Assembly: GCA_029907285.1 (NCBI GenBank)
Contig: JARYMD010000001.1
Span: forward strand, 1 to 44,059
Direction of reading: 5' to 3'
DNA from: Verrucomicrobiota bacterium
GTDB lineage: Bacteria > Verrucomicrobiota > Verrucomicrobiia > Limisphaerales > J093
Length of the DNA: 44,059 bases
In this document: positions 24,466 to 31,979 of the stretch, in pieces
How positions within the stretch are numbered: position 1 is the stretch's first letter
How the letters are laid out: each line of letters opens with the position of its first letter
Translations under genes and position numbers: made by a program
The notes under the pieces: generated by a model
What the model was told of the DNA's origin: nothing
Databases searched by the model: none
Seen by the model: the letters and a program-made list of their open reading frames with translations, nothing else

Positions 24466-24507
24466 GTAAAATAATTAGGGCCGGGTTGATGAACAAGCCC
24501 GGCCCCA
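24466..24507 (-). terminator. Rho-independent terminator downstream of gdhA
   Basis: On the minus strand, GGGCCGGG (24505-24498), a 12-base loop and CCCGGCCC (24485-24478) form a perfect 8-bp GC stem followed by the T-rich tail TAATTATTTTA. It lies 40-80 bp after the gdhA stop and separates that gene from DUF6941. Confidence 0.8.
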
Positions 24508-24547
24508 TCGATTCGTGCCCGTCAGAGCAATCCGCTGATCAGACCGA

Positions 24548-25885
24548 TCAGACCAGCCCCTGGTCGAGCATTGCGTCGGCGACCTTGACGAAACCCGCAA
24601 TATTTGCGCCCACGACAAGATTGCCAGGTTTGCCGTACTCGGCGGCTGTATCGAAGGCGTTTTTGTGAATGGTGGTCATTATGTGACGAAGGCGGGCGTC
24701 CACCTCTTCGCGTGTCCATGGAAGCCGCATCGAGTTCTGCGCCATTTCAAGACCCGATGTCGCAACACCACCGGCGTTTGCGGCCTTGGCGGGGCCGAAC
24801 AGGATTCGTCTTGCCAGGAACTGCTGGATGGCTTCGGGTTCAGAAGGCATATTGGCAGCTTCAGCAACCAATGTGCACCCGTTATCGAGAAGCGTCTTGG
24901 CATCTTCACCGCTGATTTCGTTTTGTGTCGCGCAAGGGAACGCGCAATCGCATTCGATTCCCCATGGCCGTTTCCCGGGGAAATACTTGACGCCGAATTT
25001 TTCCGCGTATTCCCTGATTCGACCGCGGCGGACATTCTTGAGGTCCATGATCCAAGCGAGCTTTTCCTCATTAATGCCGTCCTTGTCATGGACGAATCCG
25101 TCAGAGTCGGACATGGTGACTACTTTGGCGCCGACGTGGATGAGTTTTTCAACCGTGTACTGGGCGGCATTGCCGGAGCCGGAGACGGTGCAAACCTTGC
25201 CTTCGAGGGTCTCGCCTCTCGTCTTCGCCATCTCAAGCGCAAAGTAAACACAGCCGTAACCCGTGGCTTCGGGCCTGATGAGAGAACCGCCCCAATTCAA
25301 TCCTTTGCCTGTGAGAACGCCGGTGAATTCATTTGCGAGCCGCTTGTACTGACCGAACAGGTAACCGATTTCACGTGTGCCTACACCAATATCCCCGGCA
25401 GGCACGTCAGTGTCAGGTCCCACATGCCGGAACAACTCGGTCATGAACGACTGGCAAAACCGCATGACTTCATTGTCACTTTTGCCTTTCGGGTCAAAGT
25501 CCGACCCGCCTTTTGCGCCGCCCATGGGCAGCGTTGTGAGCGAGTTCTTGAAGACCTGCTCGAAGGCGAGGAATTTCAGAATACTCAAACACACGGTCGG
25601 GTGAAAACGCAGCCCGCCCTTGTAGGGCCCGATCGCACTGTTCATTTGAATCCGAAAACCGCGATTGATCTGGAACTGTCCCTTGTCGTCCTGCCATGGC
25701 ACGCGGAAGATCACGACGCGTTCTGGCTCGACAATGCGCTCCAAGATTCTTGCGTCGCGGTATTTCTTGTGCCGTTCAATCACGGGCTCGATCGATTCGA
25801 GCACTTCGGTAACTGCCTGAAAGAATTCCGGTTCGCCCGGATTACGTTTTCGAACTATCTCGAGTGTATCTTGTATGACGCCCAT
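24548..25885 (-). CDS. gdhA: NADP-type glutamate dehydrogenase
   Basis: The product is 445 residues from the ATG at 25885 (MGVIQDTLEIV). The frame is open 14 codons upstream but that part lacks family character. The family length and motifs fit the hexameric small-subunit GDH that makes glutamate from 2-oxoglutarate, ammonia and NADPH. The substrate-binding Lys is in GPYKGGLRFHP (Lys89), and the catalytic Lys125 is in TLPMGGAKGGSDFDPKGKS. The nucleotide fold shows VSGSGNAAQYTVEKLIHVGA. Coenzyme preference for NADP is by family resemblance. The gene stands alone, with its own terminator downstream and a 746-bp intergenic region upstream. Confidence 0.95.
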   Translation of the reverse strand: MGVIQDTLEIVRKRNPGEPEFFQAVTEVLESIEPVIERHKKYRDARILERIVEPERVVIFRVPWQDDKGQFQINRGFRIQMNSAIGPYKGGLRFHPTVCLSILKFLAFEQVFKNSLTTLPMGGAKGGSDFDPKGKSDNEVMRFCQSFMTELFRHVGPDTDVPAGDIGVGTREIGYLFGQYKRLANEFTGVLTGKGLNWGGSLIRPEATGYGCVYFALEMAKTRGETLEGKVCTVSGSGNAAQYTVEKLIHVGAKVVTMSDSDGFVHDKDGINEEKLAWIMDLKNVRRGRIREYAEKFGVKYFPGKRPWGIECDCAFPCATQNEISGEDAKTLLDNGCTLVAEAANMPSEPEAIQQFLARRILFGPAKAANAGGVATSGLEMAQNSMRLPWTREEVDARLRHIMTTIHKNAFDTAAEYGKPGNLVVGANIAGFVKVADAMLDQGLV

Positions 25886-26631
25886 GGTTTGACTTCTGTT
25901 TGATTGTTGTTGCAACGTGCAGGTCAAAAAGCGCGGCTCACGCGAATGGAAAGCGCCGTTGGTTGCTCTGGGTCATGACGCCGCAGGCGGCGCATGCTCG
26001 AGCAACTGCTTCGGCATTGAACCGTGGCATGTTGCATGAATCGATATCGATTGGACCACGCCGAGTGAATTAAGTCTATCGAATTATTATCATTAAGATA
26101 AGCTATAAGTCCGAATTTATGTTGGTGACCGCCATGAAGCAGTGCTCATGACCGGTGTGGCTGGAACCTAGAACTGTCAAGGCGCCACCATGCCGCCCGG
26201 AGTTTCGGAGTTTCGGAGCTTCAAGGTTTCCGGCTGTCAACGCGCTGCTGGGCCTGTGATACCTCTGCTGTTCGACAGCCTGCAGGGCAATCATACCGTC
26301 TCCGGCGGAACGCTGAGACCTCGTCGCTCGTCGGCCGACGGACGAAACACTTCCTGATGGTCCATTCCGGTGAAATCTGCGGGCTCACGATGCGTTTATT
26401 GATGTTCGAGTGGGGTGCGGCACGCTGGGGGTGACACATAACAAGACGACGCAACAGCTCTTCAGCCGGACGGGGTTGGGAAGGGTTTGGGAGTGTCACC
26501 GGTGCAACCTGTTGAAATATTAGACGTAATTTTGTTTGACAATCGAAGTTATTATGCTAGATAAGCTCGCCCGCGCGCCTCCAGAGCCGGTCTGAGTGCG
26601 GCGGATGGTGGCAGCGACAGGGTCGGGATAC
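25886..26631. other. Long intergenic region between gdhA and the PEP-CTERM-like gene
   Basis: No gene is convincing. Noted items are a hairpin CGCCGC-AG-GCGGCG near 25979-25992, an AT-rich tract at 26069-26110 that could hold the gdhA promoter, a short direct repeat GGAGTTTC at 26199-26214, and a promoter at 26536-26563. A minus-strand frame at 26221-26499 has no recognisable family. Confidence 0.5.
26536..26563 (+). promoter_or_regulatory. Probable housekeeping sigma promoter for the PEP-CTERM-like gene
   Basis: TTGACA (26536-26541) is followed after 16 bp by TAGATA (26558-26563). This lies in an AT-rich island that contrasts with GC-rich surroundings, about 70 bp before the likely start codon. 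Confidence 0.5.
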
Positions 26632-27711
26632 ATGAGAATAGTGGAAAAGGGCCGATTGTTCGGACTCTGTCCGGTGACTGCAGTGTCAGTGTTGTTTACA
26701 GTCACTTGTGCAGGTGCGGTTTACACTTGGAAGGGCAACGGAGTGGAATGGGCCAAGAATTCGCACTGGTCCCCAACAGGCGTTCCTACTGAACTGGACT
26801 ATGTGGTTTTCAGTGCCGCCCCACGAAAGGATCCGTTCGTGAACGCGAACTCTGCTGCAGCGGCAATCAATTTCGCCGCGGGTGTCAGGACCATGACAAT
26901 CTCGGGGACTGTTTACACTCTTGGCATGCTCTTAGGTATGACCAACAACTCGGTCAATAAGCAAATCATCAATGCGCCTTTGAACTTGACCGGGTCGCAG
27001 GAATGGAAAGCTGCAGCGGGCGATTTTTCGATTGGTGGCGCCGCGAACCTGAATGGCAACATGCTAACCGTTTCCGGCGACCATGATACAACGATAAACG
27101 GAAGCATCAGCGGCACTGGTGGCATCATAAAAAACGGGAGTGGCACCCTCAGCCTGACCGGAAACAACAGCTTCAGCGGCCCCATAAGCATCAACGGCGG
27201 GACTTTGGCATTGAACTCCGCGGATGCGATTCGGAACGTGCCGAGCATCACTGTCAATGCCGGCACGCTCTTTCTGGGGGGGGATGGCGACTGGGCCGAA
27301 AGCTCGGCAGTGATCCGTCTAGTCGGAGGGGATTTGCAGATCAGTGATGGGAGTGACGGGTTTGGGGAGCTGGAGATTTCGGATCACTCTCAGATCAAGC
27401 TGAAGCCCGGTGGGACCGCAGCGCGTCTCAGATTTGCACGCGCGAATTGGACTGGCGGCAGCCTGACCATATACGGGTGGAGCGGCCAACCGGGACACCC
27501 GGGGACGGACGACCGAATTTTCTTTGAAAGCAGGCCGAACAACATTTTCTTGATCTATGTCACGTTCGACGGTTTCGACCCGGGCGGGATGGTTCTCGAA
27601 GCCGGCGGTTCATGGGAGCTGGTGCCGGTTCCGGAAACGTCCGATTACGCTTTGATTGTTGGGCTGGGGCTGTTTGGGTTTGCTGTTCACAGGCGCCTTG
27701 CCACTGTGTGA
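26632..27711 (+). CDS. PEP-CTERM-like exported protein with autotransporter-associated beta-strand repeats
   Basis: The product is 359 residues from the ATG at 26632. Earlier ATGs at 26596 and 26605 are in frame but only lengthen the n-region. A signal peptide (LFGLCPVTAVSVLFTVTCAGA) is followed by the motif YTWKGNGVEWAKNSHWSPTG. Autotransporter-associated beta-strand repeats are then visible in GTGGIIKNGSGTLSLTGNNS and the following FSGPISINGGTLALNSADAI. The C-terminus, VPVPETSDYALIVGLGLFG with a final HRR, has the three parts of a PEP-CTERM tail, though with PET in place of PEP. Exosortase is thought to cut or process such tails for surface or matrix delivery. No exosortase gene is in this window. 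Confidence 0.85.
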   Translation: MRIVEKGRLFGLCPVTAVSVLFTVTCAGAVYTWKGNGVEWAKNSHWSPTGVPTELDYVVFSAAPRKDPFVNANSAAAAINFAAGVRTMTISGTVYTLGMLLGMTNNSVNKQIINAPLNLTGSQEWKAAAGDFSIGGAANLNGNMLTVSGDHDTTINGSISGTGGIIKNGSGTLSLTGNNSFSGPISINGGTLALNSADAIRNVPSITVNAGTLFLGGDGDWAESSAVIRLVGGDLQISDGSDGFGELEISDHSQIKLKPGGTAARLRFARANWTGGSLTIYGWSGQPGHPGTDDRIFFESRPNNIFLIYVTFDGFDPGGMVLEAGGSWELVPVPETSDYALIVGLGLFGFAVHRRLATV

Positions 27712-28064
27712 TGTAATAGTGTGCCAGGCTCACAGTTGTCGAGAACGAGCCAGTCGCGGTTTGCAGTACCGCTTTTAGGCGGGAATCTCATGGTTTGACC
27801 AATTCCTGAGGTGAGAAGCAGGGCCCGGACTTTGATTGCCCTGAGCCTTCCACACTCTTGTCCGCCGTATTCGTTCAGGACAGAGTGTCGGTGGATCAAA
27901 GCCTCCCTGACCGGCAGGTTCGCGCACCGAATGTCCATTTGCTCAACCCCGAAATCTCAGCGGAATGACTCCCCGGGCTTGATTGATCGGCGGGCAGGCG
28001 GGATTTCCGGGCGGCCAGCACTTGTTTGACATTCCGGGCCGGTTTGCGCAGTATGCTGGTATGA
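27712..28064. other. Intergenic region with decayed repeats
   Basis: A single degenerate palindromic repeat unit lies at about 27715-27735 (AATAGTGTGCCAGGCTCACA). A small hairpin CCGC-TTTTAG-GCGG occurs near 27769-27782. The segment 27884-27940 resembles 3070-3120. No gene is supported. Confidence 0.5.
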
Positions 28065-28403
28065 ATGCGAGCGATCGCACGCATGACTTGCCCGGTCCGA
28101 TGCATCATCCGAATGTTCACGTTCACCGGCATCGCCATTCACATCGGCGCAAGCGTTTTCATTATCGTCCGGAAGCATTGGGCGAGGGCGATTGGGACTG
28201 GCGATTGGGACTGGCGATTGGCTGATGTTGGTTTTCGTGAACTGCTCGCCAGAAAGGGTTTGGCGAGGTGGGCGGTGATAGTTCTTTTTGCGGGATTGCC
28301 GCTGGCGGGCTTGCAGCTTGCGATATGGTTGCTTGGAAGTGATCGCGTTCACAACTGGCCGCTGGAAAACGGGCCTGATGCTCTGACGCGGTTTGTTCGG
28401 TGA
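28065..28403 (+). CDS. Possible small membrane protein
   Basis: The frame encodes 112 residues. Two hydrophobic segments are visible, MFTFTGIAIHIGASVFIIV and ARWAVIVLFAGLPLAGLQLA, the second long enough to span a membrane. An alternative ATG at 28113 would start at the first segment. A 13-bp tandem repeat (GCGATTGGGACTG, about 2.8 units, 28188-28224) lies in the frame between them. Its unit is not a multiple of three, so gain or loss would shift the frame. No family is recognised. The gene may be spurious. Confidence 0.35.
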   Translation: MRAIARMTCPVRCIIRMFTFTGIAIHIGASVFIIVRKHWARAIGTGDWDWRLADVGFRELLARKGLARWAVIVLFAGLPLAGLQLAIWLLGSDRVHNWPLENGPDALTRFVR

Positions 28404-28687
28404 ACAACCCGATTCTGCCTTCGTGGAAAACCTTTGTGGCCGCGGCGGATTCTGTCGCCGAACGGGGCTTTTGCTTACAAGCGAACCACTTGTTGACCAA
28501 ACCTGCAATGAACGCTCTTGGGTGGCTGTGATCATTCGATGCGGGCGCAGCGCGTTTGGCCAAATCTGTCCGAGTTCATTCTTGCCAGGTGTGTTTCTCC
28601 ACAGAGCGCGCCGCGGTGGATGAAGCCGTGTTCTGTTGAATTTTGCCTTGTGCAGTTCGGAAATGATCGCGATAACAACCGCACACG

Positions 28688-29971
28688 ATGAATGTGCTCG
28701 AAGATTTGAAGTGGCGTGGTTTGATTGCTGATTGCACGGATGAAGCGGCGTTGACCGCCCGCCTTGCCTCGGGTCCGATCACCCTTTACTGCGGGTTTGA
28801 CCCGACGGCTGACAGTCTGCACGTTGGGAACCTTGTGCCGTTGCTTGTGCTGAGACGGTTTCAGATTTACGGACACAAACCGATTGCTGTTGCAGGCGGC
28901 GCTACAGGGTCGATTGGCGATCCCAGCGGGAAAACTGCCGAACGCCAACTGCTGAGTCTGGAGGCGATAGCGCACAACATCGCTGCAGTCAAAGAACAAC
29001 TCAAGCGGCTCCTGGATTTTGAGGCCAAGGCCAACCCGGCGCTTTTATTGGACAACGCGGATTGGACGGCCAATGTGCGCTACCTTGATTTTCTGCGCGA
29101 CATAGGCAAGCACTTTTCGGTCAACATGATGGTTGCCAAGGAAAGCGTGAAGGCCCGGATGGAAGATCGCGAGTGCGGAATCAGCTACACCGAATTTAGT
29201 TACATGCTGCTCCAGGCATTCGACTTTTACCATTTGTGCAAGAACCATGACTGTGAACTGCAAATCGGCGGAAGCGATCAGTGGGGCAACATCACCGCCG
29301 GGATCGATCTGATCCGCCGCAAGCTTGGCCGCCAGGCGTATGGCCTGACTCAACCTCTGATTACCAACGCAGACGGCTCAAAGTTCGGCAAAACGGTCGC
29401 GGGGGCCTTCTGGCTTAGCAGCGCCAAGACCAGTGTGTACCGGTTCTATCAGTACTGGATTCGCACCGACGACCGCGACGTGGTTCGTTACCTGAAATAC
29501 TTCACCTTTCTCAGCCGCGAGGAAATCGAATCAATCGAAGCACAACACCATCAAAAGCCCGAATCGCGCGTTGCACATCAGGCGCTTGCCATGGCCGTGA
29601 CGGCAATGGTGCACGGCGACGCAGCCGCTCAGGAGGCAAAGCGTGCCAGCGAAATCCTGTACGGGGGCGAAATTGGAGATATTGACGAGGCGACTTTCAC
29701 CGAGCTGGCTGCAGAAATCCCAAGCGCGGGCATTGACCGGACTCTGCTGGATGGAGACGGCATGGCGCTGATTGATTTGACTGTCAAGGCGGGCCTTTAC
29801 GAATCAAAGGGCGCGGCTCGGCGCGAGATGACTGCGGGCGGGTTTTACGTCAACAACGTTCGAGAAACAAATCCGCAGCGCATGATTCGCGGTTCTGATC
29901 TGTTGTTTGGCAAACATCTTCTTTTGCGGCGCGGCAAGCGCAATTACCTGCTTGTCACGGCCAAAGCCTGA
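28688..29971 (+). CDS. tyrS: Tyrosyl-tRNA synthetase
   Basis: The product is 427 residues. A class I aminoacyl-tRNA synthetase Rossmann fold is shown by YCGFDPTADSLHVGNLVPLL (HVGN replaces HIGH) and the KMSKS-equivalent GSKFGKTV. The tyrosine-specific motif YMLLQAFDFYHLCKNHDCEL and GGSDQWGNITAGIDLIRR are present. The C-terminal S4-like tRNA-binding domain runs from about LTVKAGLYESKGAARREMTA. It charges tRNA-Tyr with tyrosine. No T-box leader was found in the 284-bp upstream gap, and no Shine-Dalgarno is obvious before the ATG. Length and order are normal for the bacterial enzyme. Confidence 0.97.
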   Translation: MNVLEDLKWRGLIADCTDEAALTARLASGPITLYCGFDPTADSLHVGNLVPLLVLRRFQIYGHKPIAVAGGATGSIGDPSGKTAERQLLSLEAIAHNIAAVKEQLKRLLDFEAKANPALLLDNADWTANVRYLDFLRDIGKHFSVNMMVAKESVKARMEDRECGISYTEFSYMLLQAFDFYHLCKNHDCELQIGGSDQWGNITAGIDLIRRKLGRQAYGLTQPLITNADGSKFGKTVAGAFWLSSAKTSVYRFYQYWIRTDDRDVVRYLKYFTFLSREEIESIEAQHHQKPESRVAHQALAMAVTAMVHGDAAAQEAKRASEILYGGEIGDIDEATFTELAAEIPSAGIDRTLLDGDGMALIDLTVKAGLYESKGAARREMTAGGFYVNNVRETNPQRMIRGSDLLFGKHLLLRRGKRNYLLVTAKA

Positions 29972-30080
29972 GCGCGCAGCGCGGCTGGGCTCTCAATTGC
30001 AGCCTGCGGTGAACATTTGCCGCGTGCGAATTCGGCATGTTCATGTTAGATGAATTGTCCGAAAACGAAGTGGCGGTGCC

Positions 30081-31181
30081 ATGTCAAATCTTCAAATCAA
30101 GAATCGGGAATCCTGCGCGTACGATCTTGTCGCGCTTGGCGAAGTGATGTTGCGGCTCGATCCCGGGGAAGGGCGCATCAGATGCGCTCGCGAATTCAGA
30201 GTGTGGGAGGGCGGCGGCGAATACAACGTGGCTCGCGGGCTGCGTCGTTGTTTCGGCATGCGCACAGCGGTTTGTACTGCGTTTGCCGACAATGAGATTG
30301 GCCGGTTGCTTGAGGATTTCATTCTTCAAGGCGGGGTGGACACACGGTTTATCAAGTGGGTGCCTTACGATGGTGTGGGACGGACGGTGCGAAACGGGCT
30401 GAATTTCACCGAACGCGGTTTTGGGATTCGTGCTGCGCTTGGAGTTCCCGACCGGGGGAACTCGGCGGCCAGCCAGCTTGGTCCGGGCGATTTTGATTGG
30501 GACCGGATATTCGGTGAACTCGGTGTGCGATGGTTTCACACCGGCGGCATTTTCGCTGCTCTGTCCGATTCAACTCCGCGGCTGGTGATTGATGCGGTAA
30601 GGAAAGCCAAGGAACACGGCACGATTGTTTCGTACGACCTCAATTATCGGCCGAGTTTGTGGAAAAGCATCGGCGGCCGTGCGCGCGCCCAGGAGGTGAA
30701 CAGGGAGATAGCAAAGTACGTGGATGTGATGCTTGGCAACGAAGAGGATTTCCCCGCCTGCCTCGGTTTTCAGGTGCAGGGATTGGACACGAAATTTCAG
30801 AATCTTGATGTGTCTGCTTTCAAGATGATGATTGAAGAGGCTGTGAAGGCTTACCCGAATTTCAGGGTTGTTGCCACAACACTGCGCGTTGCCAAGAGCG
30901 CGTCGCGAAACGACTGGAGCGCCATCTGCTGGATGAACAGCCAGTTTTACAAGAGCCGCGAGTACATCGACCTCGAAATCATGGATCGTGTCGGTGGCGG
31001 TGACAGTTTTGCAAGCGGGCTCATATATGGCCTTATGACCTCAGCGGACCCGCAATTGGCGGTCGAGTACGGAGCTGCGCATGGCGCCCTTGCAATGACC
31101 ACTCCCGGCGACACCAGCATGGCCGGCAAGAGCGAGGTCGAAAAGGTAATGGCCGGCGGCAGCCCAAGAGTCGAGCGTTAG
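30081..31181 (+). CDS. kdgK: PfkB-family sugar kinase (2-keto-3-deoxygluconate kinase-like)
   Basis: The product is 366 residues. It is a ribokinase-fold kinase with the N-terminal YDLVALGEVMLRLDPGEGRI, the Gly-rich substrate loop WEGGGEYNVARGLRR, and the C-terminal catalytic motif DRVGGGDSFASGL, in which the Asp near residue 311 is the base. The start pattern LVALGEVMLRL resembles 2-dehydro-3-deoxygluconokinases, which phosphorylate KDG in pectin and alginate breakdown. The exact sugar is not certain from sequence. It lies 109 bp after tyrS on the same strand. Downstream, four bases after the stop, begins a GGTCTGA-family repeat. Confidence 0.85.
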   Translation: MSNLQIKNRESCAYDLVALGEVMLRLDPGEGRIRCAREFRVWEGGGEYNVARGLRRCFGMRTAVCTAFADNEIGRLLEDFILQGGVDTRFIKWVPYDGVGRTVRNGLNFTERGFGIRAALGVPDRGNSAASQLGPGDFDWDRIFGELGVRWFHTGGIFAALSDSTPRLVIDAVRKAKEHGTIVSYDLNYRPSLWKSIGGRARAQEVNREIAKYVDVMLGNEEDFPACLGFQVQGLDTKFQNLDVSAFKMMIEEAVKAYPNFRVVATTLRVAKSASRNDWSAICWMNSQFYKSREYIDLEIMDRVGGGDSFASGLIYGLMTSADPQLAVEYGAAHGALAMTTPGDTSMAGKSEVEKVMAGGSPRVER

Positions 31182-31184
31182 TTT

Positions 31185-31213
31185 GTTAGCGAGGCTCCGC
31201 CTCAGACCGGCCA
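31185..31213 (-). repeat. GGTCTGA/GGAGCCTCGC repeat, minus-strand copy after kdgK
   Basis: The plus strand reads GTTAGCGAGGCTCCGCCTCA and then GACCGGCCA, the reverse complement of the 20950-20975 copy with an intact GAGGC-TCC-GCCTC hairpin. It sits four bases after the kdgK stop and could form an RNA stem in its 3' end. Confidence 0.8.
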
Positions 31214-31311
31214 GTCTTGCTGGGGCGTCTTGTTTCGCGGGGCGCTGCCCCGGGGCTGACGGGTCAAGCGCCTTCGGCGCAGCTGGGCGCAGCCGCACCT
31301 GGATTCTTGGT

Positions 31312-31869
31312 CTATTTCAACAACAGTAGAAGCTGTTTGAATTCGGGTGTGCCTGCCCTTTCAAGCAGCTCGAACAGGATCATTTCAGTGGAAACAATCA
31401 CCGCTCCGGCATTGCGCATCCGTTCCAGACCCAGCTTCCAGTTTTCCGGTGTGCGCGACGAAACTGCGTCACTAACCACGAACACGCGCAGGCCGCGCTC
31501 GAGCAAGTCCAGGCATGTCTGCGCAACGCACACGTGCGCTTCAATCCCGCATATGACGAGGTTCGTTGCGCCCATCTTTGCAAAAGCGCGATTGAAACCA
31601 TCGGCTTCAACGGCGCTGAAGGTGACTTTTTCCAATGGCTTGAATCCATGGAGCGCAGCCGCGACTTCAGGCACGGTTGGGCCGATGCCTTTTGGGTACT
31701 GTTCGGTGACAAGGATGTTCCGACCGAGAATTTGCATGCTGCGGATGAGGAGAACGGCGTTCCGGACAACACGCTCCTTTTCAAATATGCTCGGCAACAG
31801 GCGCTCCTGAATGTCAATGACAAGGAGCCCGGAGGCACGCCTGTCTATTCGTCTGTAATCGCTGTTCAT
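31312..31869 (-). CDS. Isochorismatase-like cysteine hydrolase
   Basis: The product is 185 residues from the ATG at 31869 (MNSDYRRIDRR). The frame is open far upstream, but that part is the shadow of the AsmA-like gene. The catalytic triad of the family is clear: Asp19 in LLVIDIQERLLP, Lys81 in PLEKVTFSAV and Cys114 in CGIEAHVCVAQT. The non-prolyl cis-peptide region ICGIEAHVC is typical. Family members hydrolyse or cleave isochorismate, nicotinamide or other amides. The fold and length match the YcaC-like subgroup, whose substrates are mostly unknown. The gene is 110 bp downstream of the AsmA-like gene on the same strand and may be read from the same promoter. Confidence 0.85.
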   Translation of the reverse strand: MNSDYRRIDRRASGLLVIDIQERLLPSIFEKERVVRNAVLLIRSMQILGRNILVTEQYPKGIGPTVPEVAAALHGFKPLEKVTFSAVEADGFNRAFAKMGATNLVICGIEAHVCVAQTCLDLLERGLRVFVVSDAVSSRTPENWKLGLERMRNAGAVIVSTEMILFELLERAGTPEFKQLLLLLK

Positions 31870-31979
31870 TTCACGCAGGCAGGGTTTGCTGTTGTTTTGA
31901 GTTCTGAGTTCTATGACCGTTTTCAGGGACATTCCGTCGGCTGCTCCTTCTTTGCCCGTTCCATTGTCATGGTGCCATT

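Noticed and set aside
24665..25903. 412-residue plus-strand frame
   Set aside because: It is the antisense shadow of gdhA, whose catalytic motifs are intact on the minus strand.
27957..28535. 192-residue minus-strand frame
   Set aside because: It is rich in Ser, Pro, Arg and Gln, crosses the 13-bp tandem repeat, and has no family or start signal.
28404..28687. T-box leader for tyrS
   Set aside because: I found no specifier-loop arrangement or conserved T-box antiterminator sequence.
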